In this document: piece by piece, positions 46,560-55,528 of the stretch
How the letters are laid out: every line of letters begins with the position of its first letter
How positions within the stretch are numbered: position 1 is the first letter of the stretch
Assembly: GCA_902373515.1 (NCBI GenBank)
Contig: CABKML010000003.1
Coordinates: forward strand, 19,358-83,357
Length of the DNA: 64,000 nucleotides
Origin: an uncultured Eubacteriales bacterium
GTDB lineage: Bacteria; Bacillota; Clostridia; Saccharofermentanales; Fastidiosipilaceae
Direction: 5' to 3'
Notes under the pieces: generated by a model
Seen by the model: only the letters and a program-made list of their open reading frames with translations
Databases searched by the model: none
What the model was told of the DNA's origin: nothing
Translations under genes and position numbers: made by a program

Positions 46560-48041
46560 TTAATGATACAATTTTTTCGTGCGAAATTGCGCTTCGTTTG
46601 TCACATTAATTCCCAGCTTATGTAAAATATTTCTGTCCATCGCCCCCGGAATAACCGTTGAATGAGCTTCCGTATTCCGCAATTGCGGCAATAATTGTAA
46701 GGCCCGGCGGCTGACTTGATTGGAAGCGGCGGAAATTGCCAGAGCCAATAAAACTTCATCAACATGCAGCATCGGGTTATTATTGCCCAGACAACCGGTT
46801 TTCAATTCGGCCACCGGTTCAATAACCTCCGGCGAAATTAAAGGAATCTCGTCCGCAATATTACCTAAGACTTTCAAGGCATTCAACAGACAGGCTGCCG
46901 GCGCATCCAATAAACTTGTCCGCCGCCCGCAAACTATCGTCCCGTCGGCCAGTTCTATAGCCATAGCATTGGTTTTGGCTGTCTCGGCTTTATCTAATGC
47001 CGCCTGAACAACTTTTCTGTCCGCTGCAGAAGTGCCGGCTTGTGATAACAGCAACTTGATTTTAGCCAGAGATTCCGGCGCCAAATTGCCGCGCATTACT
47101 GCTTCCGCCGTTTGATAATAACGTCGAATTATTTCATCCCGACCGGCTTTACGGCACAGCTCATCATCATTGATGCAAAAACCTACCTGATTAACGCCCA
47201 TATCTGTCGGCGATTTATAAGGACAATTGCCGGAAATTCGCTCCATTATGGCTTTCAGAACCGGAAAAATCTCAACATCACGATTATAGTTGACGGCAGT
47301 TTTACCATAAGCTTCCAGATGCAAAGGATCAATCATATTTACATCGTTAAGATCGACTGTCGCCGCCTCGTAAGCCAAATTAACCGGATGCTTCAAAGGT
47401 AAATTCCAGACGGGAAAGGTTTCAAACTTGGCATACCCGGCTTTCACCCCCCGCTGAAATTCCTGATAAAGTTGAGATAAGCAGGTGGCCATTTTGCCTG
47501 AACCGGGGCCGGGAGCTGTGACAATCACCAAAGGTCTTTGCGTGACGATATACTCATTTTTGCCATAACCGGCGTCGCTGACGATTTTTTGCACATCATT
47601 CGGGTAACCGGCAATTTTATAATGCACATAAGATTTAATTCCCTGCTTTTGCAAAAGCGTGCGAAATTTCAAAGCGGCGCTCTGATTTTCATATTGAGTA
47701 ATTACAACTGAACCTACATATAAACCGACAGATCGGAAAGCATCAATCAGGCGCAAAACTTCCACATCGTATGTAATGCCCAAATCGCCGCGCAGTTTAT
47801 TTTTGGCTATGTCGGCCGCATTAATCGCAATGATTATTTCTGCCTGCTCCTTCAGTTTCAGCAACATCTTAAGTTTACTGTCGGGCTTAAATCCGGGCAA
47901 AACCCTGGCAGCATGTTCATCGTCGAACAATTTACCGCCGAATTCAAGATACAACTTGTTATCGAATGCGGCAATACGTTCTTTAATATAAGTTGATTGC
48001 AGTTCCAAATATTTCTGATTGTCAAATGCAGGTTTAGCCAT
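46560..48041 (-). CDS. DUF1846 family protein
   Basis: A 493-residue protein of the DUF1846 family (PF08903), widespread in Firmicutes and of unestablished function. A P-loop-like segment TAPGPGSGKMATCLSQLY lies near residue 170, and EFGGKLFDDEHAARVLPGF, FPVWNLPLKHPVNLAYEAAT and SPTDMGVNQVGF are strongly conserved family blocks. It has a GGAGACGG ribosome binding site. It stands about 98 bp from both mfd and thyA on the same strand. Confidence 0.9.
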   Translation of the reverse strand: MAKPAFDNQKYLELQSTYIKERIAAFDNKLYLEFGGKLFDDEHAARVLPGFKPDSKLKMLLKLKEQAEIIIAINAADIAKNKLRGDLGITYDVEVLRLIDAFRSVGLYVGSVVITQYENQSAALKFRTLLQKQGIKSYVHYKIAGYPNDVQKIVSDAGYGKNEYIVTQRPLVIVTAPGPGSGKMATCLSQLYQEFQRGVKAGYAKFETFPVWNLPLKHPVNLAYEAATVDLNDVNMIDPLHLEAYGKTAVNYNRDVEIFPVLKAIMERISGNCPYKSPTDMGVNQVGFCINDDELCRKAGRDEIIRRYYQTAEAVMRGNLAPESLAKIKLLLSQAGTSAADRKVVQAALDKAETAKTNAMAIELADGTIVCGRRTSLLDAPAACLLNALKVLGNIADEIPLISPEVIEPVAELKTGCLGNNNPMLHVDEVLLALAISAASNQVSRRALQLLPQLRNTEAHSTVIPGAMDRNILHKLGINVTNEAQFRTKKLYH

Positions 48042-48139
48042 TTTTCCGTCTCCCTTAACAGCAAAATTTTATGTGACCTGTAGAATGTGCACCTTGAATA
48101 TAACTGAAAATAAGGTTGCCGACAAGCGGCGGCGGAAGT

Positions 48140-51100
48140 TTAATTTTCCTGCATGCGCCGCAATAAATTACGCAGGAGAATCAGACGATTCTGTTCACTG
48201 ACGCCGTGCAAACCGCTGATTTCTATAAAAGGATGATTGGCTGCAACAAAGTGCAGTTGCCGTTGTAAAGTTTTATCCTGCATCAGTAGACTTATTTTTT
48301 GCATATTCAGGGCGCTGTCTGTAGACAAGATTAAATCGATTTTATTAAATTGACTCTCCACCGCTTTAACATGCAAAGAATTCAGGCTGCTGCGCACAAA
48401 AGCAATATCCAGTAAATTCCGGACATTAGGGCTGACATCACCGAAGCGGTCCAGGATTTCATCTGTCAAGTCAAGATATTCCGCAAACGAATTTATTCTG
48501 CCGATACGGCGATACAAATCCAGGCGTTCACTGTCAACCGGCACCAGCTCCCGTTCAATATAAGCGCTGACTTTCAGGTTAACTTGACAATTCAAGCTGT
48601 TCAAATAAGCCTGATCTTCCGGCTCCGCCTGCTGCCGGGTGATTTTCAACGGCACTTCAGTTTTTTCGCTTTTTTCAGCTTTTACGGTCTGAATTTCTTC
48701 TTCCAGCATCCGGCAATACATATCATAGCCGACAGCGGCAATTTGTCCGTGCTGCTCCGCACCTATGAGATTACCCGCGCCTCTGACTTCCAAATCCTGT
48801 AAAGCTATTTTCATGCCGGAACCCAGTTCCGTAAATTCGCTGATTGCCTTGATCCGCTTGGCCGCATCTGCCGTTAAAATCCGTTCCGGTCTATAAGTTA
48901 TATAAGCATATGCCTGTTTGGTCGAACGGCCTACTCGTCCCTTTATCTGGTATAATTGCGCCAGTCCCAGACGATCGGCATCTGTAACTATCAAAGTATT
49001 AACGTTGGGCATATCAATCCCGGATTCGATGATTGTTGTACACAATAATACGTCAAAGGCATGATTGATGAAATCGAAGATTACCTCCTCCAGTTGCCCC
49101 TCCGGCATTTTCCCGTGCGCGACATTGAAAGTTACCTGCGGCATAATCTGCTGCAGATGCTCCTGTAATTTATAGATAGTATGCGTATTATTATGCAGGA
49201 AAAAGACCTGTCCGCCGCGCATTTTTTCGCGTAAAATTGCAGCTTTCAACAAGTCTTCGTCATATTCCAGCACATAAGTTCTGACAGCTTTACGATTTTC
49301 CGGCGCTTCCTGTAAAAGCGAAATGTTTCTGATACCGGAAAGGGCCATATGTAAGGTTCTGGGAATAGGCGTAGCCGACAAAGTCAAAACATCTACGGTC
49401 GGATAGGCCGCTTTCAGCTGCTCTTTGTGATCAACGCCGAAGCGCTGCTCTTCATCAACTACCAACAAACCGAGATTCTGAAATTTCACATCCTTACTCA
49501 ACAATCTGTGCGTACCGAAAACAATTTGACATTCTCCCGTTTGCAAGTGACTTAAAACCTTTTTCTGCATTAAAGGCGGGCTGAAACGGCTGAGCAGGCC
49601 GACTTCTATCCCGAATTCTGCAACCCGTTTGCAAAAATTATCATAATGCTGTTCAACTAAAACCGTAGTGGGAGCGATAAAAGCTACCTGTTTGCCGGCC
49701 AATATTGCTTTGAAGCAGGCACGAAAAGCAACTTCGGTTTTGCCGAAGCCGACATCGCCGCAAATAATTCTATCCATAACCTGCGGCTTACACATATCGT
49801 TTTCCACTTCCTGCATCGCCTGCAGCTGATCATCGGTTTCAATGTAAGGGAAACCGGCGGCAAATTCCGCTTCCATCCGACTGTTTTTCGGGAAAGCGAA
49901 GCCTTTAATCTGTAAGCGTTCGGCATATAAATTCAACAAGTCGGTAGCTAATTTACGAATCTGACGGCGGGAACGTTCTTTCAGTTTTTCCCAGTCGCTG
50001 CCGCCGAAGCGGGAAAGCCTAGGTGCTTTATCCTGAGAACCGATGTATTTTTGCAGTTGGTTAATTGCCGACATAGGTAGATACAGGGCAGCTGAATCGG
50101 CATATTCCAAATACAGATAATCACCTTTGACGCCGTCATTGACGACAGTTTTAATGCCGCGATAAATACCGATACCGTGAATATCATGGACCACATAATC
50201 GCCGCTGTGCAAATCATTGAAAAAGTCTATAATTCGCCGTTTGTCATCATTTTTCCGTCTAACGGTATTTGTCCGGAAACGCTTGGTACTCAGCTCGGTA
50301 TTGCCGAAAACCATCAATTTTGCCGCCGGATAATTAAATCCCTGCCGCAAATTCCCGACTTTCACCTGCCATAAAATTCTGTCGTTTTCCTCTTGCAGGT
50401 AAGTTGCCGCAGCCTGCGCCTGTTTCTCGGTCGGCGCAAAAGCGTAAAATTGATAACCCTTTTGCCGATAACCGTCAAGGTCGGCAATTTTATCTACAAG
50501 ACTGCGATTTTTCTCTCCGACTTTCAGACTTTCAGCTTCACGGCCGCCAATTGTAATATTTACCGGCTCAATACCGTTTTTCAGAATGTTAGCTTCCGTA
50601 GCGAAAACTGCTAAAGTCACTATTTTTCTTTGTTTTTGTAAATTGGCAACGACATTTTCCGCCGTCGGTAAAGTTTCAGGCCACCAGGAGGGACATTTAC
50701 CTTCCTGCTCAAAGCTTTGCCAATCGAGCAGACTTTGTTTGGCATAGGCCTCCGCCGCCTTTTTCAGTAAATTAAACTCATCCATAACCAAGCAGCAGCC
50801 CCATTGTTCCAGATAGGCGAAAAGGTCGTTCTTCTCCGGATACAATAAAGGCAAATAGGCTTCTATGCCGGCAAAATAGCAGTGATTTCGGAACTTATCC
50901 GCTGCCGTTTGCATTAAAGCTATCTGTTCCGACAAAAATTGCTGTTCCGACTCAGTTACCCGGCCGCTTGCCTGCTTAATTTTTAATTTACGCTCGAAAC
51001 TTGCCGCTTTATCCTGCGCCAACTCGGTTAATTTCTCCCAATCGGCCTCATTCAAAGCAAAGGAACGCACGGGATTAATCATACAGGAATTCAACTGTTG

Positions 51101-51766
51101 GACCGCCCGGGCGCTTGCCAAATCGAAAAGTTTAATTTGATCCAGCTCGATATCGAAGAAAGAAAGGCGCAGACCCTGACCGGCTGCGGCCGTTTTCGGC
51201 GTAACCAGGTCGATAATATCACCGTGACAAGCAAACTCTCCTGCCACCACGGCCCGTTCCCGCCGCTGATAACCCAAGGCCTGCAATTTTTGCTGCAAGT
51301 GCATAAGATTAAACTCGGCGCCCGCTTGTAAATGCAACGCCATGTTGCAATAAACGTCAGACGGCAAAAAGTGATCGAAAAAGGTTCTGATTTCAGTTAA
51401 AATTATGCAAGTCCGCTCTGCTTTCAAAGCCTGCATAATATTATCCATCTCCGCTGCCTGTCTTTGAGTTTCCGCCGAATCGGCACTTTCAGCCGGCATA
51501 TAATCCGGTTCCCGATGATGCAAACAGTAAACGTCATCCGGTAAATAAGTCGTTAATGCCGCCTGCCATTCCTGCAGTGCATAATCATTTTCCAACACCA
51601 CCAACAGCGCTTGCTTGCTTTTTACGGCTAAAGCCGCCGTCAAATAACATTTTTGCGCATCAAAAGTCCCGTAAACATTGAATAATGCCTCAGGGGCTGC
51701 TAAACCTGTGCTTAATTTGACAAATGCCGGATCATTCAGGGCCTGCTCAAGCAGCTGTGCCATCAT
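48140..51766 (-). CDS. mfd: Transcription-repair coupling factor
   Basis: A 1208-residue SF2 translocase that releases RNA polymerase stalled at lesions and recruits UvrA. The UvrB-like part covers the first half; the RNA polymerase-interaction domain has LHSGDYVVHDIHGIGIYRG near residue 510; helicase motifs include ICGDVGFGKTEVA, VVDEEQRFGVDHKE, LSATPIPRTLHMAL and GRVGRSTKQAYAY; a C-terminal TRCF domain ends the protein. Length and domain order are normal. The start codon shares one base with the pth stop (TAATG). Confidence 0.97.
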   Translation of the reverse strand: MMAQLLEQALNDPAFVKLSTGLAAPEALFNVYGTFDAQKCYLTAALAVKSKQALLVVLENDYALQEWQAALTTYLPDDVYCLHHREPDYMPAESADSAETQRQAAEMDNIMQALKAERTCIILTEIRTFFDHFLPSDVYCNMALHLQAGAEFNLMHLQQKLQALGYQRRERAVVAGEFACHGDIIDLVTPKTAAAGQGLRLSFFDIELDQIKLFDLASARAVQQLNSCMINPVRSFALNEADWEKLTELAQDKAASFERKLKIKQASGRVTESEQQFLSEQIALMQTAADKFRNHCYFAGIEAYLPLLYPEKNDLFAYLEQWGCCLVMDEFNLLKKAAEAYAKQSLLDWQSFEQEGKCPSWWPETLPTAENVVANLQKQRKIVTLAVFATEANILKNGIEPVNITIGGREAESLKVGEKNRSLVDKIADLDGYRQKGYQFYAFAPTEKQAQAAATYLQEENDRILWQVKVGNLRQGFNYPAAKLMVFGNTELSTKRFRTNTVRRKNDDKRRIIDFFNDLHSGDYVVHDIHGIGIYRGIKTVVNDGVKGDYLYLEYADSAALYLPMSAINQLQKYIGSQDKAPRLSRFGGSDWEKLKERSRRQIRKLATDLLNLYAERLQIKGFAFPKNSRMEAEFAAGFPYIETDDQLQAMQEVENDMCKPQVMDRIICGDVGFGKTEVAFRACFKAILAGKQVAFIAPTTVLVEQHYDNFCKRVAEFGIEVGLLSRFSPPLMQKKVLSHLQTGECQIVFGTHRLLSKDVKFQNLGLLVVDEEQRFGVDHKEQLKAAYPTVDVLTLSATPIPRTLHMALSGIRNISLLQEAPENRKAVRTYVLEYDEDLLKAAILREKMRGGQVFFLHNNTHTIYKLQEHLQQIMPQVTFNVAHGKMPEGQLEEVIFDFINHAFDVLLCTTIIESGIDMPNVNTLIVTDADRLGLAQLYQIKGRVGRSTKQAYAYITYRPERILTADAAKRIKAISEFTELGSGMKIALQDLEVRGAGNLIGAEQHGQIAAVGYDMYCRMLEEEIQTVKAEKSEKTEVPLKITRQQAEPEDQAYLNSLNCQVNLKVSAYIERELVPVDSERLDLYRRIGRINSFAEYLDLTDEILDRFGDVSPNVRNLLDIAFVRSSLNSLHVKAVESQFNKIDLILSTDSALNMQKISLLMQDKTLQRQLHFVAANHPFIEISGLHGVSEQNRLILLRNLLRRMQEN

Positions 51767-52398
51767 TACTTTAACTCCCTTTTGGCCGAATAAGCCTCTC
51801 TTTGCGCCAATTTCTTCAAAGTGGTCAAATTATGCGCATGCAAATCACAGACAGCTTTGGCGGCATTGCCGCTATCCACCTTGGCGATAAAAGTTTTAAT
51901 GCGTTCGGCCAGTTCCGGTAATTGCTGCCGCCTGGCCGGCGGAATTTTGCTTAAAACAAAATCAACAATACTCATATAGTCCGGAATCGGACCGGCTCCG
52001 ACTCTCAGGCGCGGGAAATTCTCACTTTTGAGTGCCCGTACAATCGATTTCATCCCGTTATGCGTTCCCGCTCCGCCTTTATCGCGATAGCGCAAATCGC
52101 CGAACGGCAATTCAAAGTCATCATAAATTACTAAAAGCTGCTCCGGTTTCAATTTGAAATAGGCGCAAGCTTCCTGCACGGCCGCACCCGAATTATTCAT
52201 ATAAGTTGTCGGCTTCATAAGATATACGGTTCTGCCGTCCTGCTTATAATGTGCAAAAAACGCCTGAAATTTGATCTGACTTAAGCTTACCCCGGCCTGC
52301 GCCGCTACGGCATCGAGCATATAAAAGCCTAAATTATGCCACGTATCTTCATATTCCCGACCGATATTACCTAAACCGACAATTAATCTATCTACCAT
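51766..52398 (-). CDS. pth: Peptidyl-tRNA hydrolase
   Basis: A 210-residue Pth that cleaves peptidyl-tRNA released from stalled ribosomes. VGLGNIGREYEDTWHNLGFY contains the catalytic His, KPTTYMNNSG follows, and DDFELPFGDLRYRDKGGAGTHNGMKS holds the Asp and second His. AGGAAATATAA precedes the ATG. It overlaps the glmU end by 7 bp and the mfd start by 1 bp, a tightly packed glmU-pth-mfd operon typical of Firmicutes. Confidence 0.97.
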   Translation of the reverse strand: MVDRLIVGLGNIGREYEDTWHNLGFYMLDAVAAQAGVSLSQIKFQAFFAHYKQDGRTVYLMKPTTYMNNSGAAVQEACAYFKLKPEQLLVIYDDFELPFGDLRYRDKGGAGTHNGMKSIVRALKSENFPRLRVGAGPIPDYMSIVDFVLSKIPPARRQQLPELAERIKTFIAKVDSGNAAKAVCDLHAHNLTTLKKLAQREAYSAKRELK

Positions 52399-53666
52399 TT
52401 ATATTTCCTATTCTCTAATTCCTGTCGCTCCTGTAACTTTTGGCTGCGATAATCTTTAATTATCGTCCCGCTTTTAAATTCCTGCAATTTTTCCGCCTGC
52501 ACAAAAGCCAGCGACGAATGATCATGAACGATAACATTATCGGCCAACTGCGAATTTTTCAGCAAAGTAAAACTTTCAACCCGGCAATTATCACCCAGAA
52601 CCGACTGGCGGATTTCCGTAAACGGTTCAATTAAATTATCCTGCCCCAACTTACACTCCTGCAAAACGGCTCTCTCTATTTTCGTATTTTCCCCGATAAA
52701 AGCCGATTGCAACGAACTGAAAGCTCCGATTCGACAATTATTGCTTATTTGCGTACCTTGGGTCAGCACCACTTGCGGTCCGATTACGGAATCTGAACCG
52801 ATACTGACATTATAGTCGATAATACAGCTGTCGGGATCGATAATAGTTACGCCCCGGTTCATATGATAAGCGCAAATTCTTTGATTCATCAAATACGCCG
52901 CATCATCAAGTTCCGGCCTGGTCTTAACGCCCAAAACTTCCAGAGAATTGGCGGGAATAGCTTTGACCTGATGGCCGTCGGCAAGCAGCAGACGAATAAT
53001 ATCGCTCAATTCATAAGTCTTATCGTTGCCCATCCTTGCCCCTATTTTACCTAAGGCCGACAGGAGCAGGCTGGTATCGAAACAATAAATACCGCTGGAA
53101 ACTTCGACAGTCTCTTTTAATTTTTGCGGTGTCAGATAACGGCTTCTGGTCAAAGGACCGGAGGCGGCATCGAAAAAATCGCTGATCAAATTACAGGTAG
53201 GCGCCGCTTTCAGGCCGATAATCCTGTGATCGGCGGAACGAATAACTTCTTCATAAGTCAGATTGGCCGCCTTGGGAATTTCGGCGGAAATAAAAGCGCA
53301 GGCACAATCGGAAAAATTATTAACCAGATTGATCAAAGTCTGAGGCCGAATCAGAGGTATATCAGCCGGACAGACAAGCACTTCGCCCTTGACCCCTTCC
53401 AGGAAACTGGCGGCTTTAGCCGTCGCATGTCCCGTACCTAAAGGACGATTTTGCAACATATAAATCATATTTTCGCCGACGGTTTTCCGAATTTCAGCTT
53501 GTTGATAACCGACGACATACACCTGATCCTGCGCTCCTGCTTTAGTCAAAGCTTCTTTAACCCATAAAATCATCGGTTTACCTGCTACCGGTTGTAACAG
53601 TTTGCTGATCCGCGAATCCATTCTCGAACTTGTACCGGCAGCCAGAACCAAAGCTCCTTTTAACAT
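52392..53666 (-). CDS. glmU: GlmU-type UDP-GlcNAc pyrophosphorylase with shortened acetyltransferase half
   Basis: A 424-residue protein. The N-terminal uridylyltransferase is intact: LAAGTSSRMDSRISKLLQPV, NRPLGTGHA, CPADIPLIRP and GNDKTYELSDI. From about residue 260 a left-handed beta-helix begins (DSCIIDYNVSIGSDSVIGP), but it covers only some eight to nine coils. The region that should carry the acetyltransferase His and the NYDG block is absent; the protein ends in a hydrophilic helix (QEFKSGTIIKDYRSQ). Typical GlmU is about 450-460 residues. It may therefore make only UDP-GlcNAc from GlcNAc-1-P. The ATG at 53666 has AGGGG eight bases upstream; a GTG three codons earlier is possible. Confidence 0.85.
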   Translation of the reverse strand: MLKGALVLAAGTSSRMDSRISKLLQPVAGKPMILWVKEALTKAGAQDQVYVVGYQQAEIRKTVGENMIYMLQNRPLGTGHATAKAASFLEGVKGEVLVCPADIPLIRPQTLINLVNNFSDCACAFISAEIPKAANLTYEEVIRSADHRIIGLKAAPTCNLISDFFDAASGPLTRSRYLTPQKLKETVEVSSGIYCFDTSLLLSALGKIGARMGNDKTYELSDIIRLLLADGHQVKAIPANSLEVLGVKTRPELDDAAYLMNQRICAYHMNRGVTIIDPDSCIIDYNVSIGSDSVIGPQVVLTQGTQISNNCRIGAFSSLQSAFIGENTKIERAVLQECKLGQDNLIEPFTEIRQSVLGDNCRVESFTLLKNSQLADNVIVHDHSSLAFVQAEKLQEFKSGTIIKDYRSQKLQERQELENRKYKW

Positions 53667-53769
53667 CTTTCTCACCCCTTCCTGCTCACTCTGATTCTAT
53701 AATAACTTCCCGTTTTTCCGTTGGCGTTAAATAATTGTGAAGTCTGTATCAACGTCCGTCGACAAACAG

Positions 53770-53855
53770 TTATCCACAAATTGTTACTTTTTTCTACATG
53801 GAATTTCTCCTAAAAAGCGGGCAATAAGCCTACTTATGCACGGAAATTATCCACA
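53770..53855 (+). promoter_or_regulatory. Cluster of DnaA-box sequences in an intergenic gap
   Basis: TTATCCACA occurs exactly at 53770-53778 and 53847-53855, with a near match TTATGCACG at 53834-53842, all in the same orientation. The 319-bp gap 53667-53985 holds no gene I can support; apart from these boxes it is an AT-rich leader for the downstream phosphoglycerol transferase. Confidence 0.6.
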
Positions 53856-53985
53856 TTTCCACATTTTCCTTCGAAAAGCAACTGTCAACACAGCAGCAGA
53901 AAACGACAAAAGTTACGCCGGGGCTCTCGATTTTTTACGCAAAAAGCATTAAAATAAGGTGAATTTTATCGAAGAGGAAACGACC

Positions 53986-55515
53986 ATGAACATTAAGAAA
54001 ATTTGTCGAAGTTTTTTATTACTTATCGCCGTTATTTTTTATTTCGGTATTCTTAACCTCGGATTTTGTCCGGTTTATATGCACAATGTTTTCGGCCAGG
54101 TTCCTCCCGACGCTCTGGTCAACCAATTTTTCAACGCCCAATCCGGAACGCCGACTGCCTATTACATCAAGTACACAATTTTCGCTTTCATTCCGGCTCT
54201 GATCGTCCTGCTGCTGACAATCTACGCTTTCCGACGTTATAAACAGCCGCAGCATCGTAAAATTCGGACCTGTCTGCACGTTCTGGTTGTTATCGTTATG
54301 CTACTTGCATTCACTAATTTTGAACGTTATACGCACGTAACCCGTCATTTTTGGTACAATTTTTACGATAATCCGTTAATCGAAAATAATTATGTTGATA
54401 CTAAAAATGTAGCTTTGACTTTTCCGGCAAAGAAACAAAATTTAATCTACATCTGGTCCGAATCCATGGAATCCTCTTATCAGGATCCGGCGAGCGGCGG
54501 TTGTATGAAGGAAAATTTAATCCCGGAACTGACCCGGCTGGCAAAAGATAACTATTCTTTCTCCGTTAATAAAGATTTAGGCGGTTTTTCGCCTGTGCAA
54601 ACGGCAACTTATACCCTCGGTTCCATGGTGGCGCAAATGAGCGGCTTACCTTATATCGTCCCCTTCCGTCAACCGAACGACACGCCGCCGGGAGCTTTTT
54701 TGCCGGGCGCTTACAATTTGGGCGATATTCTGGCCAAAGAAGGTTATAAAAATGTCTTTTATTCCGGCGCTTCCGCCAAATTCGGCCGACAGGAAAACTG
54801 GTTCTTACAGCATGGCGATTATGAAGTTTGCGACTTGAATTGGTTTAAGCGTACCGGTAAAGTTCCGGAGGATTATATGAAATTTTGGGGAATTGAAGAT
54901 ATTAAGCTGTTCGCCTTCGCCAAAGAACGCTTAACGGAATTGGCCAAATCTTCTCAACCTTTTAATTTTCAGTTGGAATTAATGGATACGCACGGGCCGG
55001 AAGGTTGGCCTACTGCCGGCTATACAGCCTCCAAGTATCCGGATGATCAGTATGCCAACGTTTTAATCGGGGCTTCTAAAATGATTAATGAATTTGTCGA
55101 TTGGATTAAAGCTCAACCTTTTTATAAAGACACGACAATAATTATCGTCGGTGACCATTTCACCATGGCTCCCGATTATCATCGCCATTATTTACCGAAT
55201 TTAAGGCCTTCGGTTTATAACTGTATCATCAATCCCCGTTTGACAACAGCAGAGAAAAACGAGTTTCAAAGGCAAAAAGAGGCCATTACTATGGATATGT
55301 TCCCGACAACTTTAGCCGCTTTGGGCGTCAAAATTCCGGGCAATCGTCTGGCACTTGGCACCAACTTGTTCAGTGCGGAAGCGCCGTTGGCACAGCGTGT
55401 CGGTTTGGCGGCCGTCAATGAAGCTTTCTCACAAAACTCAAAATTCTATTGCAATAAGTTCCTGCATAAAGATTGGTTGAAGCAACCGGTAGAAGAGGAA
55501 GAAACGCAAGATTAG
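53986..55515 (+). CDS. OpgB/LtaS-type membrane sulfatase-fold phosphoglycerol transferase
   Basis: A 509-residue protein with three N-terminal membrane helices (LLLIAVIFYFGILNLGF, YTIFAFIPALIVLLLTIYAF, VLVVIVMLLAFTNF) and an extracellular alkaline-phosphatase/sulfatase domain. LIYIWSESMESS supplies a metal ligand; TYTLGSMVAQMSGLP matches the nucleophile-Thr region of OpgB/LtaS enzymes; IIIVGDHFTMAP carries the Asp-His metal site. Such enzymes transfer phosphoglycerol from phosphatidylglycerol to teichoic-acid or glycan acceptors. Fewer helices than LtaS. The ATG at 53986 has GAGG eight bases upstream and is preferred to a GTG at 53959. Confidence 0.88.
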   Translation: MNIKKICRSFLLLIAVIFYFGILNLGFCPVYMHNVFGQVPPDALVNQFFNAQSGTPTAYYIKYTIFAFIPALIVLLLTIYAFRRYKQPQHRKIRTCLHVLVVIVMLLAFTNFERYTHVTRHFWYNFYDNPLIENNYVDTKNVALTFPAKKQNLIYIWSESMESSYQDPASGGCMKENLIPELTRLAKDNYSFSVNKDLGGFSPVQTATYTLGSMVAQMSGLPYIVPFRQPNDTPPGAFLPGAYNLGDILAKEGYKNVFYSGASAKFGRQENWFLQHGDYEVCDLNWFKRTGKVPEDYMKFWGIEDIKLFAFAKERLTELAKSSQPFNFQLELMDTHGPEGWPTAGYTASKYPDDQYANVLIGASKMINEFVDWIKAQPFYKDTTIIIVGDHFTMAPDYHRHYLPNLRPSVYNCIINPRLTTAEKNEFQRQKEAITMDMFPTTLAALGVKIPGNRLALGTNLFSAEAPLAQRVGLAAVNEAFSQNSKFYCNKFLHKDWLKQPVEEEETQD

Positions 55516-55528
55516 TTAATGGCAATCG

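Noticed and set aside
53737..53952. 71-codon plus-strand frame in the DnaA-box gap
   Set aside because: No ribosome binding site, odd composition, and it ends without coupling to the next gene; the DnaA-box matches explain part of the sequence better.
53667..53985. Possible oriC
   Set aside because: DnaA-box matches are present, but dnaA, dnaN, gidA/mnmG, rpmH and a sharp strand-bias switch are all absent.
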